Shown here: positions 32,341-40,357 of the stretch, piece by piece
Numbering within the stretch: position 1 is the first letter of the stretch
Layout of the letters: each line of letters starts with the position of its first letter
Source: JAJEFO01 sp009843725
GTDB taxonomy: Bacteria > Pseudomonadota > Alphaproteobacteria > Rhodobacterales > Rhodobacteraceae
Length of the DNA stretch: 64,000 nt
Direction: 5' to 3'
Assembly (NCBI GenBank): GCA_965243215.1
Contig: CBDEUJ010000005.1
Location: 124,001-188,000, forward strand
The notes under the pieces: generated by a model
Told to the model about the DNA's origin: nothing
Databases searched by the model: none
The model's input: only the letters and a program-made list of their open reading frames with translations
Made by a program: the position numbers and the translations under genes

Positions 32341-33315
32341 ATGACGGGTACGAACGTGACGACGCTGAAGCAGCCGCTGGCCGCGCGCTGCGAGGCCGAG
32401 ATGGACCGGCTGGGCCTGACCCAGACCAAGGCCGCGCGCCGGATCGGCGTGAGCGGCACGGCGCTGAGCCAATGGCTGCGCGGCAAGTACGGCGGCGACG
32501 TGGCCGCCGTCGAGGCGAAAGTGCAGAAGTGGTTGGCCACCGAGCACGACGCGGAGACGTTCTCGCTCGACGACGCGCCGGTCGGCCGTCATGTCGACCT
32601 GGACGTTTCCGAGGAGATTTTCGCGGCGCTCAGCTGCGCGCAGGCTACCGGCGACATCGTGACGGTGATCGGCGCGTCGGGGTCTGGCAAGACATGGGCC
32701 CTGCGCCACCATTGCGCCGAGCGGTCCAGCGCGCACTACGTCACGGTGCGGCGCACCGTCCGGTCCCTGTCCGGCCTTCTCGGCGTGGTCGGCCGCACCG
32801 TCTGCGGCGTGCGCACCTGGCCCTCCGCGCTGGCGGCGGAGGAGGAGATCGTCGCCACGTTGCGGGGCCGCCGGGCGCTGCTGGTGGTCGACGAGGCGCA
32901 GTTCCTCGCGCCCGCCCTGCTCGACGAGCTACGCTGCATCCGCGACATCGCGGAGTGCGGCCTCGCGCTGGCGGGCGACACGCTGCTTGAGATGCGCCTT
33001 GCGCGGTGCCCCCAGATCGTGGGCCGGACCGGGATGCGCGTGTTCCGGGATCGCCCGGCGGTCGAGGACGTGCACGCGCTCGTGAGCGACTTCCTGGGCC
33101 GGCCCGCCAAGCCGGGCGAGGTCGACGCCGTGAGCTCGGCCGCCTTCGGTCCCGGAGGCCTCCACGCGCTCCGCCGCGTGCTGGTCCGCGCTTGGCGCCT
33201 GGCGCAGGTCGAGGGCCGCGTCGCCGCGACGCCCACGGACCTGGAGCAGGCAGCCATGATGATCGTCGAGGCAGGCGGCGCGGGCGACGCGCCCGGGAAG
33301 GAGGCCGTGGCGTGA
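32341..33315 (+). CDS. MuB-like AAA+ ATPase, transposition target-selection protein
   Basis: Residues about 12-50 form a helix-turn-helix (LTQTKAARRIGVSGTALSQWLRGKYGG), as in MuB. The AAA+ ATPase has Walker A GASGSGKT (111-118) and Walker B LLVVDEAQ (180-187), with a C-terminal helical domain. MuB polymerises on target DNA with ATP and delivers it to MuA, conferring target immunity. It starts three bases after the transposase stop. Its 324 residues fit the family. Confidence 0.92.
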   Translation: MTGTNVTTLKQPLAARCEAEMDRLGLTQTKAARRIGVSGTALSQWLRGKYGGDVAAVEAKVQKWLATEHDAETFSLDDAPVGRHVDLDVSEEIFAALSCAQATGDIVTVIGASGSGKTWALRHHCAERSSAHYVTVRRTVRSLSGLLGVVGRTVCGVRTWPSALAAEEEIVATLRGRRALLVVDEAQFLAPALLDELRCIRDIAECGLALAGDTLLEMRLARCPQIVGRTGMRVFRDRPAVEDVHALVSDFLGRPAKPGEVDAVSSAAFGPGGLHALRRVLVRAWRLAQVEGRVAATPTDLEQAAMMIVEAGGAGDAPGKEAVA

Positions 33316-33938
33316 GCGAGGACCGCGATCTCTGGGCCGAGCATCGCGTCGTCGGCGTACTTGCCACGCTGCACGGGCAGCGCCCGGAATGCCGCACCAG
33401 CGGCTTGGTCGCCCTCGACGCCGGAGTGCCGATCGACGAGGCGGTCCGCGCCCTCACGCGCCTGGAAGCGCGCGGCAGCGTCACGTCGGCGCTGATCGAG
33501 GTGAAGGGCGGAGGCCAGGTCGCTTGGAAACTGTGCGCGAGCGACGGCAAGACGGCGACCGGTCCGGAAGCCGAATGGCCCGAGATGGCCGAGGCCTTGC
33601 ATGGTGCCGACGTGGAGCCGGAGGGCGTGGCCGGGCGCCTGGCGCGCGAGATGACGGACCCGACTGCGCTGCCCGGCCACTGGCGTCTGAGCGACTCCGA
33701 AATGACAACCGCCTACCTGAACGTGGTGGACGAGATCAGCCTGATGGACGAGAGCGGCGAGGAGCGGGCGTGGCAGGTGGCGACAACGCCGCACAAGGCC
33801 AACTTCTTTCTCCTGACCGACATTCCCCATCCCGAGGACCCGGATGAAGAGTCCGTCTACGAGCTGTACGTCCCCGACGTCTTCGACGAGCTGGTGGAGT
33901 TCCTGGAGGAACGCCTGGCCGCGAGGCCCTTGCCATGA
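33312..33938 (+). CDS. Winged-helix-containing early protein, function unknown
   Basis: A GTG start at 33312 overlaps the MuB-like stop as GTGA. The 208-residue protein begins with a winged helix (HRVVGVLATLHGQRPECRTSGLVALDAGVPIDEAVRALTRLEARGSVTSALIEVKGGGQVAWKLC). It then has an acidic C-terminal domain (TDIPHPEDPDEESVYELYVPDVFDELVEFLEERL). The winged helix resembles the other small modules of this early region. The C-terminal domain is unrecognised. Confidence 0.65.
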   Translation: MSEDRDLWAEHRVVGVLATLHGQRPECRTSGLVALDAGVPIDEAVRALTRLEARGSVTSALIEVKGGGQVAWKLCASDGKTATGPEAEWPEMAEALHGADVEPEGVAGRLAREMTDPTALPGHWRLSDSEMTTAYLNVVDEISLMDESGEERAWQVATTPHKANFFLLTDIPHPEDPDEESVYELYVPDVFDELVEFLEERLAARPLP

Positions 33939-34201
33939 CCGCCGAGGCCGGCCTGAACGACATCTTCGACCGCCAGATCGCGCGAATCGTGGCGCAGGAC
34001 CTGCTGGAGGTCCTGAAGCTCAACGCCCGCCTGGGGCGGTCGCCCTGCACGACCGCGTGGCTCGCCGCAGCCGCGAACCTGCGCCAGGACGTTGCGCTGG
34101 AGCGGCTCGGCGACCTGGAACGCCACGGCACGGTCGTGTCGAGGCTCACCGCTGGCGGCACGGAAATGACGTGGGCGCTGGCCGAGGGAGGCGCGGCATG
34201 A
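33935..34201 (+). CDS. Small winged-helix protein
   Basis: The 88-residue product overlaps its neighbours by ATGA on both sides. Residues about 18-85 (IVAQDLLEVLKLNARLGRSPCTTAWLAAAANLRQDVALERLGDLERHGTVVSRLTAGGTEMTWALAE) follow the same helix-turn-helix plus aromatic beta-hairpin plan as several other early proteins here. Its role is unknown; it may be a transcriptional modulator. Confidence 0.6.
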   Translation: MTAEAGLNDIFDRQIARIVAQDLLEVLKLNARLGRSPCTTAWLAAAANLRQDVALERLGDLERHGTVVSRLTAGGTEMTWALAEGGAA

Positions 34202-34386
34202 CGCGCGTCGTGGACGGCAAGATCATCGCCGGCGCGCGCTGCTCCGAGTGCGGCCGCAGGTTCGGCCGCATCATGGACTGCTACGGCCACACGGTTCGCG
34301 AGCACGATCGCCAAGCCGTGCCGGAGATCCTGTGGACGCCGGTGCAGCCGGACCTCTTCGACTTCGCGGAAGGGAGGACGACATGA
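34198..34386 (+). CDS. 62-residue protein with a C2H2-type zinc finger
   Basis: The product contains C-x2-C-x3-F-x8-H-x4-H (CSECGRRFGRIMDCYGHTVREH), the spacing of a classical C2H2 zinc finger with 12 residues between Cys and His pairs. The usual Leu is replaced by Cys. It overlaps both neighbours by ATGA, so it is translated with the early operon. Prokaryotic Ros/MucR fingers have a shorter spacing. DNA, RNA or protein binding is possible. Confidence 0.65.
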   Translation: MTRVVDGKIIAGARCSECGRRFGRIMDCYGHTVREHDRQAVPEILWTPVQPDLFDFAEGRTT

Positions 34387-34574
34387 CCGAACAAGAGATC
34401 GACAGGCTCGCACGCCGCCATGCGGCCGAGCGCGAGTGGGTCGAGGACCTGACGGCCGGACTGCGCAAGGCGCCCCGGCCGGAGGCGCGCCGCCGCCTGA
34501 GGCGGCTGGCGCGGGCGATCGCCAGGCTGTCGGAGACGGCCAGGGCGGCGCAGGCCGTGGAGGCCCATGAATGA
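34383..34574 (+). CDS. Small charged helical protein
   Basis: A 63-residue, Arg/Glu-rich protein (EQEIDRLARRHAAEREWVEDLTAGLRKAPRPEARRRLRRLARAIARLSETARAA) is predicted to be almost wholly helical. ATGA overlap with the zinc-finger gene supports translation. No family is recognised. It stands where some Mu-like phages keep small accessory early genes. Confidence 0.55.
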   Translation: MTEQEIDRLARRHAAEREWVEDLTAGLRKAPRPEARRRLRRLARAIARLSETARAAQAVEAHE

Positions 34575-34607
34575 CGACAGCTCACCCGGGGACAAGGAGA
34601 CAATAAA

Positions 34608-35384
34608 ATGACCGGAAAAGCGAAGAAAAAGGGCGCTGAAAAGGCCCCTGAAAAAGCGCGCGCGGGCTACGGCACGCGCATGGCGGCCGAGGCGGCCGCC
34701 GACCGCGACGACTGGCAGGACGGCGTCGGGTCCGAGCGGGTGGCCGAGCTGCTCGCGGCGGCGACGACCACGATCGGCGACGACGTCTACATGAAGGACG
34801 GGCGCGGCCGGATGGTGCCGATCGCCCTCGTCCCGGCAAAGGACCAGCTGCAAGACGAGATGGTCCGGAAGATCGTCGGCTACGCCAAGGACCTGAGCGA
34901 CGAGATCGCGCGGTTCCGGGGTCATACGATGGACGACATCGGCTCGTTCGACGCGCTGCTGGAGGCCGAGTACGGCGGGCACTCCCGGCAGAGCGTCAAA
35001 GGCAACCGGACCTACATGAGCCACGACGGCTGCTACAAGGTCCAGGTGCAGATCTCGGAAAGCGTGGCATTTGGCCCGGAGCTGCAGGTCGCCCGCGACC
35101 TGATCACCGGGTGCCTGTCCGAGTGGGCGTCCGACTCGCGCCAAGAGATCCGCGCGATCGTGGAGCACGCGTTCCAGGTCGACAAAGAGGGCGAGATCAG
35201 CAGGGGGGCCATCTACTCGCTTACGCGCCTCGACATCGACGACGATCGGTGGCGGATAGCGGTGAAGGCCATCCACGACGCCATGCGCGTCGTCGGCAGC
35301 AAGTCGTACGTCAGGATCTACGAGCGCGACAACCCGGCGACCGGCTGGCGGCCCGTCACCATCGACATCGCGAAGGCGTCATGA
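34608..35384 (+). CDS. DUF3164 family protein
   Basis: The 258-residue protein fits DUF3164, a family common in the early regions of Mu-like phages. It has MVPIALVPAKDQLQDEMVRKIVGYAKDLSDEIARFRGHTMDDIGSFDALLEAEYGG, then KGNRTYMSHDGCYKVQVQISE, and a C-terminal WRIAVKAIHDAMRVVGSKSYVRIYER. A Lys-rich N-terminus (GKAKKKGAEKAPEK) precedes the domain. The biochemical role of DUF3164 is not known. A 33-base gap with GGGGACAAGGAG precedes the start. Confidence 0.85.
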   Translation: MTGKAKKKGAEKAPEKARAGYGTRMAAEAAADRDDWQDGVGSERVAELLAAATTTIGDDVYMKDGRGRMVPIALVPAKDQLQDEMVRKIVGYAKDLSDEIARFRGHTMDDIGSFDALLEAEYGGHSRQSVKGNRTYMSHDGCYKVQVQISESVAFGPELQVARDLITGCLSEWASDSRQEIRAIVEHAFQVDKEGEISRGAIYSLTRLDIDDDRWRIAVKAIHDAMRVVGSKSYVRIYERDNPATGWRPVTIDIAKAS

Positions 35385-35770
35385 GCGAGATCGCGGGCGC
35401 CTTGCTGACGGGCAAGACCGTCGAGGCCAGCTTCTCGATGACGGGCGCGGAGCTCAGGGCGGCGCGGTTGGCCGAGGAGGCCAGGCTGGCTGAGCGTGAC
35501 GCCCGCCAGCGCCGCCTGCTCGTCGCGCTCTGGAACGCCGCGTTGTGGATCAAGCTGGACATCGAATGCCGTGAGGAGAGCTACCGCTCGCCGGAGTCTT
35601 GGGAGATCGAGACCGGGCCCGAGCGGACCGAGATCGAGGAAGCGTGGAAGTCGCATGCCGAATACGAGGCGGCCCTCCGCGAAAACGGCGTCGACCCCGA
35701 CAAGCCGATCGACGCGCAGCTGCCCGAGGACGCGCGGCTGCCCGCCGACTACTGGAAGGGGAACACATGA
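35381..35770 (+). CDS. Hypothetical early protein
   Basis: The 129-residue product starts at the ATG at 35381, overlapping the DUF3164 stop (ATGA). It has an Arg/Ala-rich helix (GAELRAARLAEEARLAERDARQRRLLVALWNAALWIKL) and an acidic, Trp-containing second half (SPESWEIETGPERTEIEEAWKSHAEYEAALRENG). No family is recognised. Conservation of tight overlaps on both sides suggests a real member of the early operon. Confidence 0.6.
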   Translation: MSEIAGALLTGKTVEASFSMTGAELRAARLAEEARLAERDARQRRLLVALWNAALWIKLDIECREESYRSPESWEIETGPERTEIEEAWKSHAEYEAALRENGVDPDKPIDAQLPEDARLPADYWKGNT

Positions 35771-35976
35771 AGCACGAACGCTTGAAGGCGCTGCTGACGG
35801 CGGCGGAGGAGAACGTGGAGCTGTTCGACGACCGGACGACCGGTTTCCTGGAGGACATGATGGACCGACTCGACGAGTGGGGCGTGGGCATCCGGGTCTC
35901 GGAAAAGCAGGAGGCCTGGCTCAAGAGCGTCGAGGCCGAGCTGAAAAAGCGCGGAGTGGAGATCGAGGATGAGTGA
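35767..35976 (+). CDS. Small acidic hypothetical protein
   Basis: A 69-residue acidic helical protein (MKHERLKALLTAAEENVELFDDRTTGFLEDMMDRLDEWGVGIRVSEKQEAWLKSVEAELKKRG) begins with an ATGA overlap and ends inside the methylase start. The LxxLLxxAxEN and EKQ.xWL segments resemble a small family of phage replication-associated proteins, but I cannot name it. No catalytic residues are evident. Confidence 0.6.
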   Translation: MKHERLKALLTAAEENVELFDDRTTGFLEDMMDRLDEWGVGIRVSEKQEAWLKSVEAELKKRGVEIEDE

Positions 35977-37441
35977 AGCGCAATTCGTATGTTTCCAGTG
36001 CGACCGGCACCACGGGCGGCCGGAGTCGATCCGTCACGCCAGCAAGCTGTTCTGCTCGAAGGTGTGCCGCGACGTGTTCGCGGACGGCACGCTCCCGCGC
36101 TCCGCCTTCGCGCAGGCGGCCGAGCGCCACGCCGGGACGGCGGCGGTCACGAACTGGACGGCCGAGGAGCAGGAGATCGCGGCGGAGTTCAACGTGCGAT
36201 TCCGGCGCGGCGTCGTCGCGTTCTGCGAATGCGGTGAAATGCTCCTGCAAGCGAAAGGCAGCATGGAGCATGGCCGGTTCGTGGCGTGGGTCGAGGCGGC
36301 GCTGCCGATACACCTGCGGACGGCGCAACAGTTCATGCAGATCGCCGGCGACCCGAACATCCGGCGCACCGTCTCGTCGGGCAAAAGCGAGTCATGCGCG
36401 CTTTTGCCGCTCGACCGGCGGATCCTGGCCGAGCTGTGCGGCCTTGAGCCCGAGACCTTCGACGGCTTCGTCGAGGACGGCGTCATCCACGCCGACATGA
36501 AGCGCGGGGACGTCAAGCGCGCGCAGGTCGCGGCGGCGCACGCCGCGCCTGTGGCGCACGCCGCGCCTTTGCCCGAGGGCACGTACGGCGCGATCCTCGC
36601 GGACCCGCCCTGGCGGTTCCGGCCGTTCGGCGACGGCGGCCTGGGCCGCGCGCCGGAGAGCCATTATCCGACGATGGCGACGGACGACATCGCGGCGCTG
36701 CCCGTGGGCGACCTCGCGGCGAAGGACTGTGCGCTCTTTCTCTGGACCGTGCCGTCGATGCTGCTCGACGCGCTCACCGTGATGCGGTCCTGGGGGTTCG
36801 AGTACCGCACCACGGCGTTCGTCTGGCACAAGAAGGGTCAGCCCGGCCTCGGCTACTGGACGCGCAAGGGAAGCGAGCTGTGCCTGCTCGGCCTGAATGG
36901 CGCGCCCAAGCGCCTGAGCGCCGACGTGAGCGAGGTCATCCACGCCCCGCGCGGGAAGCACTCGGAAAAGCCAGGCGAGGCCTACAGGCGAATAGAGCGC
37001 CTCGTGGCCGGCCCCTACATGGAGCTTTTCGCGCGCAAGTCGCACCTGGGCTGGAACCGGTGGGGCAACGACCCGGCACTCGCGGTTAAGCCGCCGATCC
37101 GGAAGTCGGTCGATCCCGACGGCGAAACCGTCCCGGACGGCGAGGTCGACGAGGTCCTGCAGTTCCCCGGCCGCAATGGCGAGTCCTGCCGGATCCAGCT
37201 GCACCGTGACCGGGAAAGCGGCCTCTGGATGTGGGCGGTGAGCGTCCAGTTCCCCTCCGAATGTCATGGGTTCGGGTTCGGACACCAGGTCGGCCCGAAG
37301 TGGGGCAAGTTCGCCGAGGACCGCGCGTCCGCCCTGCACTGGGCTTTCGAGCAGCTGATCGAGGACGTGGAGCGCCAGGACAGCGACTACGCGAGGAAGA
37401 TCCTGAAGCGGATCAGGGAATGGCGGGAGGACGTGAATTGA
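35969..37441 (+). CDS. MT-A70-type adenine methyltransferase with N-terminal zinc and DUF3102-like regions
   Basis: The 490-residue product has a cysteine pair region (C8-x2-C11, C29-x3-C33), then a DUF3102-like helical region (about 65-190; RRGVVAFCECGEMLLQAKGSMEHGRFVAWVEAALPIHLRTAQQFM). The MT-A70 methylase domain has DPPW at 212-215 and ESHYPTMATDDIAALPV. The C-terminal ~110 residues (from about 380) form an extra domain of unknown type. MT-A70 enzymes place N6-methyl on adenine. This is the phage's second adenine methylase, made early, whereas the D12 enzyme lies at a late-type promoter. Confidence 0.85.
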   Translation: MSEAQFVCFQCDRHHGRPESIRHASKLFCSKVCRDVFADGTLPRSAFAQAAERHAGTAAVTNWTAEEQEIAAEFNVRFRRGVVAFCECGEMLLQAKGSMEHGRFVAWVEAALPIHLRTAQQFMQIAGDPNIRRTVSSGKSESCALLPLDRRILAELCGLEPETFDGFVEDGVIHADMKRGDVKRAQVAAAHAAPVAHAAPLPEGTYGAILADPPWRFRPFGDGGLGRAPESHYPTMATDDIAALPVGDLAAKDCALFLWTVPSMLLDALTVMRSWGFEYRTTAFVWHKKGQPGLGYWTRKGSELCLLGLNGAPKRLSADVSEVIHAPRGKHSEKPGEAYRRIERLVAGPYMELFARKSHLGWNRWGNDPALAVKPPIRKSVDPDGETVPDGEVDEVLQFPGRNGESCRIQLHRDRESGLWMWAVSVQFPSECHGFGFGHQVGPKWGKFAEDRASALHWAFEQLIEDVERQDSDYARKILKRIREWREDVN

Positions 37442-37659
37442 CCGAGCTCCAGCAACGCCACCGCAAGCGCCTGATCGACGCGCTGGCCGACGGGGAACGT
37501 TCCACGCCGCTGCTTGCCCGCAAGTGCGGTCTCGACAGCCGCAGGGCGCTCAAGCTGCTCCACGGGATGCAGTCGGACGGCCTGCTTTATTCGACCTTCG
37601 AGCGGATCCGCGGGCGCTACTGCCGCGTCTGGTCGCTCCGGGCGAGGGCAAGGCCATGA
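37438..37659 (+). CDS. Small winged-helix protein (TTG start)
   Basis: A TTG at 37438 overlaps the methylase stop (TTGA) and follows GGGAGG at good spacing. The 73-residue product is a winged helix (RHRKRLIDALADGERSTPLLARKCGLDSRRALKLLHGMQSDGLLYSTFERIRGRYCRVWSLR). It closely resembles the N-terminal domain of the next gene, suggesting tandem duplication. Function unknown; DNA binding likely. Confidence 0.65.
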   Translation: MTELQQRHRKRLIDALADGERSTPLLARKCGLDSRRALKLLHGMQSDGLLYSTFERIRGRYCRVWSLRARARP

Positions 37660-38219
37660 GCACCATGAAGGCGGCGCGGCGCGACCTGCTGGTGGGCGCG
37701 CTCCGCGCCGACCGGAACCCGGGCGGGTCGCCGACGGCGGCGGTGGCGCGTGGATCCGGCATCGACCGTCGCAGGGTCGGCGAACTGCTCACCGAGTTGG
37801 AGCTGGAAGGGCTCGTCTCCTCGCAGTGCAGGCGAGTCGGCGGCCGCTTCGTCCGCTTCTGGTCGATCAGGAGGGGAGACGCGCAAAGACCGGACCGACC
37901 TAAAACGCCAAGCGACGAAATGGCGTGGACGCCACGCCTGACGGCCGAGCAGGAATGCCTGTCCTGCATCCTGTGGTGCCACAAGCATTTGCCGGAGGAC
38001 GCCGACTTTGAGACCCGCGCCGCGTGGCTGGACGCCAATGCGCCGCGTCACTGGGGCAGGCGCGACTGGGGCTGGAGGACATGGCTCCGCTGCCGCAAGG
38101 CCTACCTCTCGCTGCTCTGGCCCGGAAAGCCCGCGCCGGAGCTGACGCCGGACAACGCACCGCTGCTGTTCTGGCGCTGGGGGGGGCGACAGCCCTCAAC
38201 TGAAAGGAGAGACCGATGA
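37656..38219 (+). CDS. Winged-helix protein with Trp-rich C-terminal domain
   Basis: The 187-residue product starts at 37656 (ATGA overlap). Residues 1-73 are a winged helix paralogous to the previous gene (KAARRDLLVGALRADRNPGGSPTAAVARGSGIDRRRVGELLTELELEGLVSSQCRRVGGRFVRFWSIR). Residues about 90-187 are Trp/Cys-rich (TAEQECLSCILWCHKHLPEDADFETRAAWLDANAPRHWGRRDWGWRTWLRCRKAYLSLLW) and unrecognised. It lies at the centre of the prophage genome. Confidence 0.6.
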   Translation: MSTMKAARRDLLVGALRADRNPGGSPTAAVARGSGIDRRRVGELLTELELEGLVSSQCRRVGGRFVRFWSIRRGDAQRPDRPKTPSDEMAWTPRLTAEQECLSCILWCHKHLPEDADFETRAAWLDANAPRHWGRRDWGWRTWLRCRKAYLSLLWPGKPAPELTPDNAPLLFWRWGGRQPSTERRDR

Positions 38220-38518
38220 CGGAAACTGATGCCGAGATCATGCGCGCGCGCCGCGAGCTCTACGCGCGGGCCGCGCAGGCCGATTGCCTTGAGGACGCCT
38301 CCGACATGATCACGACGGAGATCATGGAAAGCGGCGGCATCATGAACCTGCCGGCCGGCTGCACCGTCCGCTCCATCGCGCGCGGCGCGGACACCCGTCA
38401 AATGGTCGAGCTGCAGGTGCACGGCCTGGCGGTTTCCGCACCGTCGCTCCTGGAGGCGGTGGAGATGTGGATCGACACGGCCGGCATGACGGTCGCCAAG
38501 GTCGAGGAGGTGGCCTGA
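38216..38518 (+). CDS. Hypothetical early protein
   Basis: A 100-residue protein (MTETDAEIMRARRELYARAAQADCLEDASDMITTEIMESGGIMNLP...) has an ATGA overlap upstream and shares its stop with the next start (TGATG). It looks like a mixed alpha/beta protein ending in an acidic helix (LLEAVEMWIDTAGM). No family is recognised. Ribosome-binding sequence AAAGGAGAG precedes the ATG. Confidence 0.6.
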   Translation: MTETDAEIMRARRELYARAAQADCLEDASDMITTEIMESGGIMNLPAGCTVRSIARGADTRQMVELQVHGLAVSAPSLLEAVEMWIDTAGMTVAKVEEVA

Positions 38519-39318
38519 TGCGCATGCCGCGCGCGATCTCCGACCAGGCGGACGTCGAGCGGATTCGCCGCTGGCGTTGCGAGGATGGCCTGACGCTGCG
38601 CGAGATCGGCCGCCGGCTCGGCGTCTGCTGCCAAACCGTCGGGAGGCTATGCACGCAGGAGGGCTGGGTCCTGCCGGACGGCACGACCCGCAAGAGCACG
38701 ACGAAGTGGCAGCCGAAAAGGCTGGCCATGTTGGAGATGGCGCACCGCTCAGGCCTTAGCAGGAAAGCGATCGCGCGGGCGATGGGCGTGGACCCGGCGA
38801 CGGTGACGCGCGGCCTGCAGCTGCTCGGCATCGTATCGAAAGCAGGGCCGTGGACGGAGCGCGAGCGCGACCTGGCTTCCGCGCTCCGGGCAAAGGGCCA
38901 GACTGCCGCGCAGATCGCGGCCCGCCTCAAGCGGACCGAGCATTCGGTCGTCACGCAAATGGCGCTGTCCGACCGCCGGGCCGGCAAGTGCATAAAAGGC
39001 ATAAAAAATGCATTGGCGCGCCCGAAGGCGGACGGCCGGACGGACGCGGACCGGATCGGCCAGCTCGCGTCGCGGGGATTCACGCCCGAGGGCATTGCCC
39101 GCACGCTCTGCCTGGACAGCGCCCGCGTCCGCGAAGTCCTGCAAATCCGCGACGCGCAACGCCAGGCGGTCAGGAACGCGCGGCGCGACGGCTCGATCAG
39201 GCTGGACGGCATGGCGCTGCGGCGCGCCCGCTCGCTCCTGGCGCAGGGATGGAGCGAGGCCGACGTGGCGCGGCAGGTCCGCGTTTCCGACGGCGCGCTC
39301 CGTGAGGCGCTGGAATGA
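38518..39318 (+). CDS. Protein with five tandem helix-turn-helix motifs
   Basis: The 266-residue basic protein contains five recognisable helix-turn-helix segments in series. They are LTLREIGRRLGVCCQTVGRLC, LSRKAIARAMGVDPATVTRGL, QTAAQIAARLKRTEHSVVTQM, FTPEGIARTLCLDSARVREVL and WSEADVARQVRVSDGALREAL. Such an array could bind an extended DNA site or bridge repeats. It has no recognisable effector domain. The start overlaps the preceding stop as TGATG. I do not know a characterised homologue. Confidence 0.7.
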   Translation: MRMPRAISDQADVERIRRWRCEDGLTLREIGRRLGVCCQTVGRLCTQEGWVLPDGTTRKSTTKWQPKRLAMLEMAHRSGLSRKAIARAMGVDPATVTRGLQLLGIVSKAGPWTERERDLASALRAKGQTAAQIAARLKRTEHSVVTQMALSDRRAGKCIKGIKNALARPKADGRTDADRIGQLASRGFTPEGIARTLCLDSARVREVLQIRDAQRQAVRNARRDGSIRLDGMALRRARSLLAQGWSEADVARQVRVSDGALREALE

Positions 39319-39665
39319 GCGGGCCCCTCGGACACTATCTTGGAACGTGCCGCCTGGCGTTGGGGCTGACCCTGCGCCAGGTGCAGGCCAAGACCTGCAA
39401 CAAGGTATCGAACGCCTACCTGAGCCAGATCGAGCATGGGAAGGTGCACAAGCCGTCGCCGGACGTTTTGCACGCTTTGGCCGTCGCGTACCACATCGAC
39501 TATCCGCAGCTGATGGCAATCGCCGGGCACCCGGTGTCCGCAGGCGCGCAAGCGGACTGGAAGCCACGGCGCGCGTCGGCGCTGGCCGCGCTCGACGTGA
39601 CCGAGGCCGAGGAATTGGAGCTGCTGCAGTACCTGCAGTTCATGCGCACGAGGATGCCGGCATGA
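39315..39665 (+). CDS. XRE-family helix-turn-helix regulator
   Basis: The 116-residue protein has a classic XRE/Cro-C1 domain (LGHYLGTCRLALGLTLRQVQAKTCNKVSNAYLSQIEHGKVHKPSPDVLHALAVAYHIDYPQLMAIAG, residues 5-71). A short C-terminal helix (TEAEELELLQYLQFMRT) could mediate dimerisation. It overlaps both neighbours. It is a second potential Cro-like regulator within the early operon, distinct from the one at 29107. Confidence 0.82.
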   Translation: MSGPLGHYLGTCRLALGLTLRQVQAKTCNKVSNAYLSQIEHGKVHKPSPDVLHALAVAYHIDYPQLMAIAGHPVSAGAQADWKPRRASALAALDVTEAEELELLQYLQFMRTRMPA

Positions 39666-40357
39666 GCAGGGCAACGCAAAATCTGCGCCGCGCGATCTTC
39701 GCAGCCTGCAAGCGGGCCGGCATGGACGACGATGCCCGCCACGCGGTGCAGATGCGCGTGACGGGAAAGGCCAGCATGACTCAGATGGACGTGGACGACA
39801 TGCGGCGGCTCCTGCGGCACCTGAACGGCAACGGGCCCGGCTGGACCGGCCCGGAGACGAAAAGGGAATGGGATGCCGACACCGCCCTGCTGCCCGGCGG
39901 GCCGCACGACTCGAAGCTGATGGCGTTGTGGCTGAGCGGATACCATCTCGACGTGGTCCGCGAGTGCGGCGCTGCGGCGCTGGCGGCGTGGATCTGCCGG
40001 CAGACGGGGCTCGGCTCGGCGAAGTGGTGCCGACCGAAGGACACGGCCGCTTGCATAGAAGCGCTGAAGGACTGGCTGGCGCGGGACGCGGGCGTGGACT
40101 GGTCGCCCGTCCGGGAACACGCGCAGGGCCGGTGGCCGAGGAACAATCCGCGCGCCCGCGTCATGGAGGCGCAGTGGCGGCTGCTGCACGTGGCAGGCGC
40201 GGTCGACAGCCCGTCCGTGGACGCGTTGCAGGTCTGGGTGCGGGGATCCGTGCCAAAGGGCCGCATCTACCTTGAACTGCCCGGCCGCGAGCAGGACCGG
40301 CTGATCCGTGAGCTGGGCGCATGGCTGCGCGAGGTCCGGCAGGAGGGTAGGCAATGA
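39662..40357 (+). CDS. gemA: GemA-like regulatory protein (DUF1018, Mu gp16-like)
   Basis: The 231-residue product begins MSRATQNLRRAIFAACKRAGMDDDARHAVQMRVTGKASMTQMDVDDMRRLLRHL and continues DSKLMALWLSGYHLDVVRECGAAALAAWICRQTGL. The second segment is the DUF1018/GemA signature. In Mu, GemA is an early protein that modulates host gene expression and DNA supercoiling. Here too it lies late in the early operon, just before the Mor activator. A C-terminal extension follows (VPKGRIYLELPGREQDRLIRELGAWLREV). Confidence 0.8.
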   Translation: MSRATQNLRRAIFAACKRAGMDDDARHAVQMRVTGKASMTQMDVDDMRRLLRHLNGNGPGWTGPETKREWDADTALLPGGPHDSKLMALWLSGYHLDVVRECGAAALAAWICRQTGLGSAKWCRPKDTAACIEALKDWLARDAGVDWSPVREHAQGRWPRNNPRARVMEAQWRLLHVAGAVDSPSVDALQVWVRGSVPKGRIYLELPGREQDRLIRELGAWLREVRQEGRQ

